Source of the DNA: Pseudovibrio ascidiaceicola
Lineage (GTDB): Bacteria; Pseudomonadota; Alphaproteobacteria; Rhizobiales; Stappiaceae
Assembly: GCF_900114245.1 (NCBI RefSeq)
Contig: NZ_FOSK01000004.1
Coordinates: forward strand, 248,001-312,000
DNA: 64,000 nucleotides
Direction of reading: 5' to 3'
Shown here piece by piece: positions 53,187 to 62,352 of the stretch. Every line of letters begins with the position of its first letter. The first letter of the stretch is position 1. The translations under genes were made by a program, and so were the position numbers. The notes beneath the pieces are model-generated. The model saw nothing but the letters and a program-made list of their open reading frames with translations, ran no database searches and was not told where the DNA came from.

Positions 53187-53819
53187 ATGCGGGTACTTTT
53201 TACTGTTGTGGGGTTGGGGCTGGCGCTTAGCGGTTGCGCCTCTCTCTCCGAGGAAGATTGCAAGGTCGGCGACTGGCAAGGCATTGGCGTTGTTGATGGC
53301 CGTGCTGGTTACACCTCTGACAAGCTGAATGAACATACTAAAGCTTGCGGCAAGTACGGCGTCACACCGGATGTGGGGGCCTATATGGCTGGGCGAACCA
53401 TTGGCCTGCAAAGCTACTGCACGCCAATTTCTGGCTTTGAGCAGGGCCGCGAGGGCAAGAGCTACCGTGGTGTATGCCCAATCGCCACAGAAGAGAGCTT
53501 CAAAGTCGGCTACTCTCTGGGCAACCAGCTTTATTCGGCAAACGAGTCTGCCAGTGAAGCTCAGGAAGCTGTCTGGGAGATTCAACGCCGCATTGACCGG
53601 CTTGAAGAAGAGGCACGTGGTGAGGATTGCAAGTCTGGCAAGGAAGGCAAGGCCTGCCGGAAAGCTGCAGATGCCGCCCGTACAGACTCGTATCTGGCAC
53701 GTGCAGACTTGTTGCTTGCACAAAATCGGTTATTCTCGCGCGAACGCCAGCGCGATCGTGTCCGAAAAGAAGTCACCAATAAGCTGCTTGACCTTGAACC
53801 GAGCTACAACCCCTCCTAA
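53187..53819 (+). CDS. DUF2799 lipoprotein
   Basis: A 210-residue outer-membrane or periplasmic lipoprotein. The lipobox is LALSGC after RVLFTVVGLG, so the mature chain starts at Cys. The DUF2799 core reads CKVGDWQGIGVVDGRAGY and then SYRGVCPIAT. A coiled, Arg/Glu-rich segment and several further cysteines follow. I chose the ATG at 53187, with GGAAGG ten bases upstream; ATG at 53178 is the alternative. It precedes ytoQ by 41 bases. Confidence 0.85.
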   Translation: MRVLFTVVGLGLALSGCASLSEEDCKVGDWQGIGVVDGRAGYTSDKLNEHTKACGKYGVTPDVGAYMAGRTIGLQSYCTPISGFEQGREGKSYRGVCPIATEESFKVGYSLGNQLYSANESASEAQEAVWEIQRRIDRLEEEARGEDCKSGKEGKACRKAADAARTDSYLARADLLLAQNRLFSRERQRDRVRKEVTNKLLDLEPSYNPS

Positions 53820-53860
53820 AATTTGTAGGCAAATGCAGATTCTTAGGGGAAGGCGAGCCG

Positions 53861-54313
53861 ATGAAAACGTGGCGTGTTTATCTTTCAGGTGAAATCCACA
53901 CCGACTGGAGAGAGCGTATTGAACATGGTGCGGCTGATGCAGGCCTACCTGTTCATTTCGACAGTGCTGTGACTGATCACGAAGCCAGTGATGATTGCGG
54001 TGTCGAAATTCTAGGTCCAGAAGAAAACAACTTCTGGCGAGATCACAAGGGAGCAAAAGTGAACGCTATGCGCACCCGCACATTGCTCTCCGAGGCAGAT
54101 ATCGTTGTGGTTCGCTTTGGCGACAAATACCGGCAATGGAATGCAGCATTCGATGCAGGTTTCGCCTCGGCACTAGGCAAAAGCATCATCGTGTTGCACG
54201 AACCAGCTCTGACGCATCCACTGAAGGAAGTGGATGCCGCGGCTCTGGCTGTTGCAGAAGACCCAGACCAGGTGGTTGACCTGCTTCGTTACGTGATCCG
54301 CGGCGAGCTGTAA
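53861..54313 (+). CDS. ytoQ: YtoQ family protein
   Basis: A 150-residue protein of the YtoQ family, of unknown function, probably a nucleoside-deoxyribosyltransferase-like fold. Diagnostic blocks are WRVYLSGEIHTDWRERI, LGPEENNFWRDHKGAKVNAM and FGDKYRQWNAAFDAGFA. The fold resemblance is inference from the LSGEIH and ADIVVVRFGD strands. It may be co-transcribed with the lipoprotein gene and is followed by a very strong terminator. Confidence 0.88.
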   Translation: MKTWRVYLSGEIHTDWRERIEHGAADAGLPVHFDSAVTDHEASDDCGVEILGPEENNFWRDHKGAKVNAMRTRTLLSEADIVVVRFGDKYRQWNAAFDAGFASALGKSIIVLHEPALTHPLKEVDAAALAVAEDPDQVVDLLRYVIRGEL

Positions 54314-54350
54314 GCCCCTCCCAATTCAAGGGAAGACGCTGTTTCACCAC

Positions 54351-54403
54351 GGCCCTACACTCTCACCTCGTTATGAGGGATGAGTGTAGGGCCTTTTGTT
54401 TTT
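54351..54403 (+). terminator. Strong terminator after ytoQ
   Basis: A perfect 12-base stem, GGCCCTACACTC with GAGTGTAGGGCC, encloses a smaller CCTC/GAGG hairpin. It is followed by TTTTGTTTTTT. Confidence 0.9.
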
Positions 54404-54458
54404 TGGGGCTTTAATATCAAGCAAGGTGGCAACCTTGAACTGGGCTGCCTGCTTCCGG

Positions 54459-55934
54459 TCAAGCATTGAATGCGATGAGGGTGTTGCCCCAGTGGCGGCC
54501 TTGGACCCAGATTGGGGCCGAAACCAGTTTGATCATCATTACTTTGCCACCACCCATATCTCGGCGATACGTTTGCAGGCTGTATTCCTTGGTGTTCTTG
54601 CTTGCATTTAGGCCAGCATGGTCATCGAACATTCTGCGGTTACGACAGTTTGCTGCATTCCAGACCGGATCATTGCCTTGCGGTTTGGAATAGTCTTTGC
54701 TGTGTGTTGGCAGATAAGCGTTCTTGTCCAGTGCTGCGCAGAAGACGATGTGGTCATCAAGATCTTTGACTGGCTCTTGAATAGCTGGAAGCACCCGATC
54801 AGTCATTTGGGTGAAAAGTGCCATGAACTGCGCTGGATTGGAGCCTTCAATTGGCGTGTAGTTGAAATCGAAGAGGTCATTCACTGAGATCCGGCCTGCG
54901 TCCACTTCAGCTTCAAACGCTTCCATGGTCTTTCCAGCGGTCTCTTTTGCCACCTCGATCATCTGCTGATTGAGGTTATCGCCATGTTCGACAGCCACTT
55001 CGGCGAGAAGCGCGTCGGCAGTTTGAGAGGTGCCCAGCATCTGGCCCGAAACCTGTTCGATGCTTTCCGCATTTGTTGAGACAACACCGATCATTTCATC
55101 ACGGTTGCGCAAAAGCTCTTCGGTATCGGCATCGTTGTTTGCACAAGCGGTTCGTATGGAGTCCGTATTTGCGGATATGTTGTCAACCATCGCTTCCAAC
55201 TCATGGAAGAGGTCGTTGATGGATTGAGTGCTGCTTTCAGCGGTTCCGACGGTACCAAGCGCGCTCTTACCCAAGTCAACCAAGGTGTCAGCTTCTTTGC
55301 CGAGTTGGAGAATGGTCTGGTCGATCTGCTCCGTTGCAACAGTCGTTTGTGTTGCAAGGGCTTTCACTTCACTGGCAACAACCGCAAAGCCCTTCCCTGC
55401 TTCACCGGCACGGGCTGCTTCAATGGTTGCGTTGAGCGCCAGCAGGTTAGTTTGGCGGGCAATGGCATCGATAGAGCTGGAGAATTGGCGGACGTTGGCA
55501 AATGAAGCCTGAAGACCTTCCAGTTGTCGGTTGATACTGCTGATGGCTGTTGACAGGCTGTTGATGTTGGCAAGCGCGTCGGTCACCACCTCCTGAGACT
55601 TAGACATGGTATCACGGGCGTTAGACGTCTGCTCAGCAGTTTGTTCAACCGCTGCACTCACTTCCCGGTTACTTTCGACAACGCGCCCAGACGCGTCCTG
55701 GAGGCTTTCCATGGCCACTTTCAAAGCGCCTGCGGTGTTATTCACGGCGTCCAGCTCTCCCGCAGCTGATGCCATGTCCAACGCGAGCGCATCCAATTCG
55801 CCAAACAAGCGTGCACTATCAATGGAATTCTTAGGTTCTGTAAATTCCACCACTGCAGACTGACCGATTACTTCTCCTTGGTCGTTTGCAGCGGCTTCAG
55901 CAAGCATTTGTGTATTACGCTTAAAAAAAGCCAT
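54459..55934 (-). CDS. Soluble methyl-accepting chemotaxis protein with C-terminal sensor domain
   Basis: A 491-residue chemoreceptor without any membrane segment. The CheA/CheW hairpin tip is [20 protein letters not shown] (161-180), with flanking coiled coil from about 60 to 330. The sensor is placed after it: residues about 348-491 include [34 protein letters not shown] and [16 protein letters not shown], a conserved module resembling a Cache/PDC-like domain. So the order is reversed compared with classical MCPs. No che genes are near, and the ligand is unknown. Confidence 0.9.
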   Translation of the reverse strand: MAFFKRNTQMLAEAAANDQGEVIGQSAVVEFTEPKNSIDSARLFGELDALALDMASAAGELDAVNNTAGALKVAMESLQDASGRVVESNREVSAAVEQTAEQTSNARDTMSKSQEVVTDALANINSLSTAISSINRQLEGLQASFANVRQFSSSIDAIARQTNLLALNATIEAARAGEAGKGFAVVASEVKALATQTTVATEQIDQTILQLGKEADTLVDLGKSALGTVGTAESSTQSINDLFHELEAMVDNISANTDSIRTACANNDADTEELLRNRDEMIGVVSTNAESIEQVSGQMLGTSQTADALLAEVAVEHGDNLNQQMIEVAKETAGKTMEAFEAEVDAGRISVNDLFDFNYTPIEGSNPAQFMALFTQMTDRVLPAIQEPVKDLDDHIVFCAALDKNAYLPTHSKDYSKPQGNDPVWNAANCRNRRMFDDHAGLNASKNTKEYSLQTYRRDMGGGKVMMIKLVSAPIWVQGRHWGNTLIAFNA

Positions 55935-56097
55935 GTCGAAAACCTCTCAATCGCGCAAAGATTTTCATATTTTTACTTATAGATTATTAACCCTGTTATT
56001 ATTCCTATTCTCAATTGCAAGTTACTGTATTAAAAAGGATAATCACAAAACATCCTGTGATTACTTTTCTATTTTCAAACTACTATGTGCGGTGCAT

Positions 56098-56514
56098 ATG
56101 ATTTATCGTGAAATGTGCTTATCAGATCAGGATGCAGTTATTGCTCTCTGGAAAGCTGCCGGGGTCTTCCGTGAATGGAATAATCCGGTTCGGGATATCG
56201 AGAAAGCACTCGAGGGCGAACACTCTACGATTTTGATTGGTGAGCTGGATGGGATTGTTGTTGCCAGCATTATGTGCGGTGAAGACGGGCATCGCGGTTG
56301 GTTTTATTATGTCAGCACACACCCGAACCATCGGGGAAAAGGGCTTGGTAAGGCAATTACAGCAGCAGCAGAGGATTGGTTGCGAGCACGAGGCATCTGG
56401 AAAGTTAACCTGCTTGTACGCGGAGATAACGCGCAGGCTGTTAGCTTCTATGAGGGACAAGGATACATGGATACCCACTCCGTCTGTTTGCAAAAGGTGA
56501 TTGAACCAGTGTGA
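56098..56514 (+). CDS. GNAT acetyltransferase, YpeA-like
   Basis: A 138-residue N-acetyltransferase that resembles E. coli YpeA. The start MIYREMCLSDQDAVIALW, the GHRGWFYYVSTHPNHRG strand and the CoA loop HRGKGLGKAITAAAE are typical. The tail, AVSFYEGQGYMD, completes the GNAT fold. The ATG at 56098 gives the family's length; codons further upstream encode a hydrophobic stretch not seen in relatives. It is divergent from the chemoreceptor gene. Confidence 0.88.
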   Translation: MIYREMCLSDQDAVIALWKAAGVFREWNNPVRDIEKALEGEHSTILIGELDGIVVASIMCGEDGHRGWFYYVSTHPNHRGKGLGKAITAAAEDWLRARGIWKVNLLVRGDNAQAVSFYEGQGYMDTHSVCLQKVIEPV

Positions 56515-56902
56515 GGTGACGTTTTTGCGCAGATTTCACAGGGGCCTTGGAAACAGTTGAAAGCTTACAAGTACAATCCGAGGCATTCTGAAATTTTGCT
56601 AGCAGTACCACCTTGTTAGGCGTCAACTCTTATTTCCTCATGAGCAATATGTTGTTATCATAGCATTTATTGAATAAATTTAAGTAATCCACAAAGCCGC
56701 ACCAGGCGAAATAGACAATAACAATGAACTACAACAGTTTAATGTGACGTCCAGAAGATATTCTTATTCTCGTATGCGGCAGATTATAACTTGAATACAT
56801 TACTCATATTACATTTGCAGATTTTTTATACCCCAATTGCTTCGTGAAGATGTCATGTTAGCACCGTAGTATGCATTCACCTTCTTCTACGGGATATTTC
56901 CA
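56515..56902. other. Gene-free 388-base stretch before the PhoX gene
   Basis: AT-rich, with no open frame that looks real and no clear hairpin terminator. It should contain the PhoX-gene promoter. I looked for a PHO box (two CTGTCAT-like heptamers) and found only an isolated TGTCAT near 56851, which is not convincing. Confidence 0.4.
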
Positions 56903-58804
56903 ATGACGAACGAATTTATGAATGAACTCACAGCAGATGAGTGGGATGAGCAGAATTTCCCTCGTGCTGAAGAAAATGAATTTGACCGCGTTGTTGAGCG
57001 TGCGATTTCACGCCGCGGATTTCTGGGTGGCGTGTTGGCATTTGGTTCCGGCGCTGCTGTGATGGGTACTGGTGTACTTGGCCTCTCCATGTCTGAAGCC
57101 AAGGCGTCTACTTCACGCTTTGCGTTCAAACCTATTCCAACTTACACAGATGCGACCGTGCATGTGCCTGAAGGCTACAGCTGGGAAATTCTGGCGCGCT
57201 GGGGCGATGCTCTGGTGGATGGTGCTGAAGCTTTCAACCATGAGACGGGTGGTTCAGCTGCTGGTGCTGATAAGGTGTTTGGCGAGAACACTGATGGCAT
57301 GGAGAGCTTTCAGTTTCAGGGCAAGCAGCTGCTGGCGATCAACCATGAATACGCTAACCGCAAGATCAACCTGCCTCAAAACGAAGATGGCGCACCGAAG
57401 AGCGCTGACGATGTTCTGAAACTGCAACATCTGCAAGGTGTGGTTGTTATTGAAGTGGAAGACAGGGACGATGGCTGGGCTATCGTGAAGAACAGTCCGT
57501 TCAACCGCCGCCTCACACACAACACACCGATGACGCTGGCAGGACCTGCTGCTGGTCATCCCTTGCTACAGACGGCTGCTGATCCTTCTGGCACGCAGTC
57601 ACTTGGAACCTTCAACAACTGCGGATCTGGCAAAACGCCCTGGGGCACGTATCTGACTTGCGAAGAGAACTTCAACGGGTACTTTGGCGCGACTGAAGCG
57701 GCTCCAACTGCACGTCTGGACGGTGTTGATGCTGGCTATCAGCGTTATGGCATCAACGAGACAGGCTTCAATTATGACTACCACAAGTTCGATGAGCGCT
57801 TTGACATCGCGAAGAACCCAAACGAGCCACACCGCGCCGGCTGGATTGTAGAGATCGACCCGACAGATCCGACTTCTACGCCTGTGAAACACACCGCCCT
57901 CGGTCGCTTCAAGCATGAGAATGCGGAAGCTGTTCTGGCACCAGATGGCCGCGTGGTCGTTTACATGGGGGATGATGAGCGCGGCGAGTTCATGTACCGC
58001 TTTGTCTCCAATGGCGTTTACGCTCCAGGGCAGTCGACTGATGGCTTATTGGATGAGGGTACGCTCTATGTTGCCAAGTTCAACGATGACCAGACCGGTG
58101 AGTGGCTGGCACTGACTCCAGAGACTACTGGCATGGATGCCGCGAGCATCGCGATCTTCAGCCGTATTGCTGGCTCCGTTGTTGGTGCGACCACCATGGA
58201 TCGTCCTGAATGGATTTCAGCCAATCCGAATGCAGTGGAAGCCTATTGCTGTTTGACCAACAATAAGAACCGCGGTGTGAAGCCAAACGCTGGTGGTGAT
58301 GACACTTCGATCAACGGCCCGAACCCACGCGAAACCAACAAGTATGGTCAGATTGTACGTTGGCGCCCTCATAATGAGGATCATGCGGCTGCCACGTTCG
58401 ACTGGGATCTTTACGTGATGGCTGGCAATCCGGCTGTTCACGAAGGCCCGAAGGCCGGGTCTGCAAACGTCAATACTGGCAACATGTTCAACTCACCGGA
58501 TGGCATGGCATTTGATGAGCGCGGTCTTATCTGGATCCAGACAGATGGCAGTGACAGCAACGAAGGCGACTTTGCTGGCATGGGCAATAATCAGATGCTG
58601 GTTGGTGACCCTGTAACCGGAGAAATCCAACGCTTCATGACCGGGCCAACCGGTAGTGAAGTCACTGGCCTGACCTGGTCTGCTGATCGCCGCAGTATGT
58701 TTGTGGGCATTCAGCACCCGGGCGGCAACTGGCCAGACGGTGGCAAGCTGCCACGCTCTTCCGTCATCGTCATTAAGCGTGATGATAATGGTGTGATTGG
58801 GTAA
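56903..58804 (+). CDS. PhoX-family (DUF839) Tat-exported phosphatase
   Basis: A 633-residue secreted protein of the PhoX/DUF839 family. A Tat signal lies after a 35-residue polar leader: SRRGFLGG with the twin Arg at 37-38, then GVLAFGSGAAVMGTGVLGLS. Family blocks include NCGSGKTPWGTYLTCEENFN, HKFDERFDIAK, GRVVVYMGDDERGEF and NMFNSPDGMAFDERGLIWIQ near the C-terminus. PhoX enzymes are calcium/iron-dependent alkaline phosphatases; whether this member is active needs assay. A hairpin with TTT follows its stop. Confidence 0.92.
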   Translation: MTNEFMNELTADEWDEQNFPRAEENEFDRVVERAISRRGFLGGVLAFGSGAAVMGTGVLGLSMSEAKASTSRFAFKPIPTYTDATVHVPEGYSWEILARWGDALVDGAEAFNHETGGSAAGADKVFGENTDGMESFQFQGKQLLAINHEYANRKINLPQNEDGAPKSADDVLKLQHLQGVVVIEVEDRDDGWAIVKNSPFNRRLTHNTPMTLAGPAAGHPLLQTAADPSGTQSLGTFNNCGSGKTPWGTYLTCEENFNGYFGATEAAPTARLDGVDAGYQRYGINETGFNYDYHKFDERFDIAKNPNEPHRAGWIVEIDPTDPTSTPVKHTALGRFKHENAEAVLAPDGRVVVYMGDDERGEFMYRFVSNGVYAPGQSTDGLLDEGTLYVAKFNDDQTGEWLALTPETTGMDAASIAIFSRIAGSVVGATTMDRPEWISANPNAVEAYCCLTNNKNRGVKPNAGGDDTSINGPNPRETNKYGQIVRWRPHNEDHAAATFDWDLYVMAGNPAVHEGPKAGSANVNTGNMFNSPDGMAFDERGLIWIQTDGSDSNEGDFAGMGNNQMLVGDPVTGEIQRFMTGPTGSEVTGLTWSADRRSMFVGIQHPGGNWPDGGKLPRSSVIVIKRDDNGVIG

Positions 58805-58834
58805 GTCTCAAGCCATTGTTAAATGCAAGATTCG

Positions 58835-58862
58835 CTCCTCCGGGCTCCACCCGGGGGAGTTT
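58835..58862 (+). terminator. Terminator-like hairpin after the PhoX gene
   Basis: CTCCTCCGGG at 58835-58844 pairs with CCCGGGGGAG (one T-G wobble) across CTCCA, then TTT. It lies 31 bases past the stop. Confidence 0.65.
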
Positions 58863-58887
58863 ACATCACTCCAAAGAGCATCGTGGA

Positions 58888-59270
58888 TCAGAACTTTTCA
58901 ATCTGTGGAGCGCCATCGGTGATCTCGTAGTAGTCACCTTTGTCTTTCACAAAGATATGCTTGCCGATTCCGAGGTTTGTTGGTGCATCAATGCAGCCTG
59001 CAGCGATAGCGATACTGTTCTTGTCATTCATTTTGTAGAACAAACTGGAGCCGCAGAATTTGCAAAAACCTCGCTTTGCGAAGTCTGAAGAACCATACAG
59101 GTCAGCCCCTCATCCGATGTGAAAGTCAGGTTTTCGTAGGAAGCGTACGTCGAGGCCCAAACGTGACCACTTGTGCGCCTGCATTGGCTGCAGTGGCAGA
59201 CTGTAACGGTGTCTCTCACCTCTTCCACCTGAAAGCTCACTTTACCGCAGTCGCATTTCCCATTGACCAT
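58888..59270 (-). pseudogene. Frameshifted GFA-family gene
   Basis: Third GFA copy, split between two reading frames. From the ATG at 59270 (GGGGGTGAGC upstream) the frame reads the first half: GKCDCGKVSFQVEEV, CHCSQCRRTSGHVWAS, ENLTFTSDEGLT. The rest continues one frame over as YGSSDFAKRGFCKFCGSSLF, later KHIFVKDKGDYYEITDGAP, to a stop at 58888. Near 59100 the sequence has CTGTATGG where CTGGTATGG would keep the frame (TWYGSSDF), so one base appears lost. A sequencing error or a true pseudogene would look the same. Confidence 0.85.
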
Positions 59271-59382
59271 GCTCACCCCCCAATACAGCAAAGCGCTGAA
59301 TGCAAATTTTCTGTCGTTTTGCTATTTCTTCACATACTGCAGCAGAAGAACAGGCCTCTTTCGTCGAGTATGGGAGCGAACA

Positions 59383-59413
59383 CAAAAAAAGCAGGCTCCT
59401 TGCGGAACCTGCC
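59383..59413 (-). terminator. Terminator after rplT
   Basis: On the minus strand GCAGGTTCC pairs with GGAGCCTGC (one G-T) over GCAA, followed by seven T. It ends the rpmI-rplT transcript 36 bases past the stop, and no pheS follows. Confidence 0.88.
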
Positions 59414-59448
59414 TTTTTCAAAAAAGCTTCTGCTTTCTACTATAGCAA

Positions 59449-59805
59449 TTAAGCTACAGCAGCCTGCGCCTTTTCAACCAATGCTTTGAATGCATCTGGC
59501 TGATTGATCGCGAGGTCAGAAAGAACCTTACGGTCAACTTCGATGCCAGCTTTGTTCAAGCCATCGATGAAGCGGCCGTAGGTCATGCCGTGTTCACGGG
59601 TCGCTGCGTTGATACGCTGGATCCAGAGTGCACGGAAGTTCCGCTTGCGAGCTTTACGGTCGCGGTAAGCGTACTGTGCCGCTTTCTCGACTGCCTGCTT
59701 AGCAACGCGGATGGTGTTCTTACGACGGCCATAGTAACCTTTGGCTGCCTTAATAACTTTTTTGTGACGAGCGTGGGCGGTGACGCCTCTTTTTACACGT
59801 GACAT
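59449..59805 (-). CDS. rplT: Ribosomal protein L20
   Basis: Large-subunit ribosomal protein, 118 residues. It opens [20 protein letters not shown], then [20 protein letters not shown], with the later block [20 protein letters not shown]. Basic throughout, and full length. It follows rpmI by 29 bases. In many bacteria it is preceded directly by infC and followed by pheST, but neither holds here. Confidence 0.98.
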   Translation of the reverse strand: MSRVKRGVTAHARHKKVIKAAKGYYGRRKNTIRVAKQAVEKAAQYAYRDRKARKRNFRALWIQRINAATREHGMTYGRFIDGLNKAGIEVDRKVLSDLAINQPDAFKALVEKAQAAVA

Positions 59806-59834
59806 GGTAGTCTCCTAGTGTCAGGTTTTAAGGC

Positions 59835-60032
59835 TTAGCCGTAAGGCAGATATTTTTTCACGATACGTGCATCTGCATCGCACAGAGTGGTCGTACCACG
59901 TGCGTTACGGATGAACTTAGTCGTGCGTTTAATCATGCCGTGGCGTTTGCCAGCCTGGCCACACTTAACTTTGCCAGTCGCGGTCAGTTTGAAGCGCTTT
60001 TTGGCTCCAGACTTCGTCTTCAACTTGGGCAT
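59835..60032 (-). CDS. rpmI: Ribosomal protein L35
   Basis: A 65-residue ribosomal protein with the usual start [14 protein letters not shown] and the tail [21 protein letters not shown] lies before the ATG at 60032. It is upstream of rplT. The 184-base gap before it includes a small palindrome (CCTAT-AAATTC-ATAGG, about 60131-60146) and could hold the promoter and L20-type leader control, though no L20-binding structure was demonstrated. Confidence 0.97.
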   Translation of the reverse strand: MPKLKTKSGAKKRFKLTATGKVKCGQAGKRHGMIKRTTKFIRNARGTTTLCDADARIVKKYLPYG

Positions 60033-60216
60033 TTTGCGTCCTTTCTTGTGATGATCAGTAAACTGATCAAAAATTTGCAATGGATGCATCAGAAGCCGCC
60101 ACGGCATGCCCTGTAATTCCTGCCTGATTTCCTATAAATTCATAGGAGGCAAACTACAGCCGGGCGACTTTGAACGAGGCCTTATAAAACTGCCAGCATG
60201 GGAATGCAAGCAGATT

Positions 60217-60873
60217 TCAAGAGAACTTGCTGACTGAAACCCTGTGTCTGGTGATAGCCAAGAATATCAACATCTGACCACAATAATATAGTGTCCAAAG
60301 TGCCACCGAAACCGGTAGCTGGAGAGGGCTGATGTCGTCCAGACGGAAGAGTTGGATTGCTAGCAGAGTGTCAGACATCATGAAGGCGAGAGCGCCTACC
60401 AAAACCCATCCACCAACCTGTGCTGCCATTCCTCCCATAGTTGCTATCAAAATAATATAGATCGCAACTGGAATCATCAGATCACCTGAAAAGGGAAGCA
60501 ACCACCAACCGGTCGAAAGCACCAGAACTGAGAGAGCCGCTCCTGACAATACGAATATCCTGGAATCGAAATGCCTGATTTTTCGAGAGAACAAGACGAT
60601 ATAAAAAACATGTGCGATCGCAAAACTGCAAAGCCCAACAAGGAACCGAATGTCACCCGGCACAGCCAGAGCTGCATCTCCTACTGAGGACGTCGTCAGG
60701 GCCAATGCAAGCAATAGCGGAGCTTGCGTTACAAAAGCCCAAAGAGCGATAACTCCGAGAGCAGTTGTTTTCACAACGGTTTTCAGTAGTGACGGGTCTT
60801 GCCAGCAAAAATACACTCCATAGGCAAGCGCAAGACTAAAGCTAATTAAGAAAATGACCTGTCGCATTATCAT
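60217..60873 (-). CDS. Lysoplasmalogenase-like YhhN family membrane protein
   Basis: A 218-residue polytopic protein of the YhhN/TMEM86 family, whose characterised animal members hydrolyse lysoplasmalogen vinyl ethers. Conserved positions are SSVGDAAL, the ALAFMMSDTLLA block, and YYCGQMLI in the last helices. About seven or eight membrane segments are predicted. It lies between the deaminase gene and rpmI on the same strand. Its bacterial substrate is uncertain. Confidence 0.87.
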   Translation of the reverse strand: MIMRQVIFLISFSLALAYGVYFCWQDPSLLKTVVKTTALGVIALWAFVTQAPLLLALALTTSSVGDAALAVPGDIRFLVGLCSFAIAHVFYIVLFSRKIRHFDSRIFVLSGAALSVLVLSTGWWLLPFSGDLMIPVAIYIILIATMGGMAAQVGGWVLVGALAFMMSDTLLAIQLFRLDDISPLQLPVSVALWTLYYCGQMLIFLAITRHRVSVSKFS

Positions 60874-60983
60874 CGCCCAATTTCAAAACATATTGAATCA
60901 GGCTAAGGCGCATTTTGATCGAATGAAATAGCCTATACGGCAAATAATTTTCGTCAAAAAAGTTTGCCGGGCCAGGAAGTGCT

Positions 60984-61490
60984 TTAAATTTCAATCCCAA
61001 GCTTTTGCATCACGCTTTCCCACTGAGCAAAAAGCGTTTTACAGGCTTCACGCTCAACCCCTTCAATCACCGCAATCTGAGGGCGTTGCACCATATGACC
61101 TATCAAATCCTGCGCCCTCAGGTCCATTTCCTGGGGCCAGAAGCGTGTCGCGTCTTCATTGGTATAGGCACCAAAGACAATCTGGTCGATTCCAGCCCAT
61201 ATGGTTGCGGCGGTACACATGGCGCAGGGTTCGCAAGTGCTGTATAAGGTGCAACCAGCAAGCCAGCGAGATCCCTGCACTTTACTCGCCTGCCGAATGG
61301 CATTGACTTCTCCATGACAGGTCGGGTCACACTCCCGGATCACACTGTCGTAGGCCTGAGCCAACAACCTTCCTTCAGCGGTATAAACCGCCCCACCGAA
61401 TGGAGAGGGATACGAGGTTTGAAAGGAGGAAGCAGTGAAGGTAACAAGCGCTTGCATGCGCTCGTGATGCAGTTTCATCTCATCATTCAT
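60984..61490 (-). CDS. Nucleoside/nucleobase deaminase (CDA superfamily)
   Basis: A zinc-dependent deaminase of about 168 residues. The zinc site reads CHGEVNAIRQAS (HGE instead of the more common HAE, as in yeast cytosine deaminase) and STCEPCAMCTAATIW (PCxxC). The general layout is closest to guanine-deaminase or nucleoside-deaminase types rather than TadA. GGAGG upstream gives seven bases to the ATG at 61490, which I prefer over the adjacent ATG at 61493. A terminator between it and infC makes it a separate unit. Confidence 0.85.
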   Translation of the reverse strand: MNDEMKLHHERMQALVTFTASSFQTSYPSPFGGAVYTAEGRLLAQAYDSVIRECDPTCHGEVNAIRQASKVQGSRWLAGCTLYSTCEPCAMCTAATIWAGIDQIVFGAYTNEDATRFWPQEMDLRAQDLIGHMVQRPQIAVIEGVEREACKTLFAQWESVMQKLGIEI

Positions 61491-61518
61491 CATCTGGCCT
61501 CCACTCTCAGATACAAAC

Positions 61519-61546
61519 GAAAATACCCGACACAATGTGCCGGGTA
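61519..61546 (-). terminator. Terminator after infC
   Basis: On the minus strand TACCCGGCAC pairs with GTGTCGGGTA (one G-T) across ATT, followed by TTTTCG. It is about 75 bases past the infC stop and just before the deaminase gene, so infC has its own transcript. Confidence 0.7.
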
Positions 61547-61619
61547 ATCTCAAAATTCTCTGGGGCTACGGTTGAGTAGCTACACGGAAACAAAGCCGGA
61601 GCGCTTCAACCTGCCCGTA

Positions 61620-62162
61620 TTAACGAGCGATAGGTGAGAGCACCATCATCATCTGGCGGCCTTCAAGCTTCGGATGGGACTCGACTTTAGCGATGTCCGC
61701 AGTCTCTGCTTTAACCTTCAGGAGCAACTTCATGCCGAGATCCTGGTGAGCCATTTCACGGCCACGGAAGCGAAGTGTCACCTTCACTTTATCACCATCT
61801 TCAAAGAAGCGCTTCATGTTCCGCATCTTCACTTCATAATCATGAGTGTCGATGTTCGGACGCATTTTGATTTCTTTGATCTCAACGATCTTCTGTTTTT
61901 TGCGTGCTTCTGCAGCTTTCTTCTGAGCTTGGTACTTATAGCGACCATAGTCCAGAATCTTACAAACAGGTGGCTGACTGTTCGGAGCAATTTCGACCAG
62001 ATCCAAACCTTGTTCCACCGCCATTGCGAGGGCTTCTTCGGTTGGAGTCGGGCCGAGGTTGTCACCCTCGGTGTTGATCAGCTGCACTTCGCGAACGCGA
62101 ATCTCTTTATTGGTGCGCGGCCCTTCCTTAGTGGGTGGCGGTGCGCGAAACGGACGGCGAAT
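61620..62162 (-). CDS. infC: Translation initiation factor IF-3, ATT start codon
   Basis: Keeps ribosomal subunits apart and proofreads start codons. Reading back from the obvious IF-3 body ([52 protein letters not shown]) the frame extends through [10 protein letters not shown] and RRPFRAPPP to an ATT at 62162, preceded by GAGGAG at good distance. The result is 180 residues, the normal length. A GTG at 62087 would drop 25 conserved residues. ATT as the infC start is known from E. coli, where IF-3 discriminates against it and so represses its own synthesis. Confidence 0.94.
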   Translation of the reverse strand: MRRPFRAPPPTKEGPRTNKEIRVREVQLINTEGDNLGPTPTEEALAMAVEQGLDLVEIAPNSQPPVCKILDYGRYKYQAQKKAAEARKKQKIVEIKEIKMRPNIDTHDYEVKMRNMKRFFEDGDKVKVTLRFRGREMAHQDLGMKLLLKVKAETADIAKVESHPKLEGRQMMMVLSPIAR

Positions 62163-62352
62163 GTGAGTATCTCCTCTTTAGACTGCCGAACTTGCGAATA
62201 TTTGATAACAGTTCAATGACTGGTTCCGACTGTTTCGTCAAGTCGAGAAACGCGTGGGAAGGGCATCAATTGCGCTGCTTTGCTAGAATCAGGAAAAATG
62301 CCACGTAAGTCAACACTAGTTTTGTAGGTTCTGACGCGACATTTACAACCAG

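Noticed and set aside
53133-53892. Alternative long frames on both strands across the DUF2799 lipoprotein
   Set aside because: The lipobox, the DUF2799 core and the ribosome-binding site all support only the frame 53187-53819.
56750-56902. Possible PHO box upstream of the PhoX gene
   Set aside because: Only a single TGTCAT is present; no second heptamer at the required spacing.
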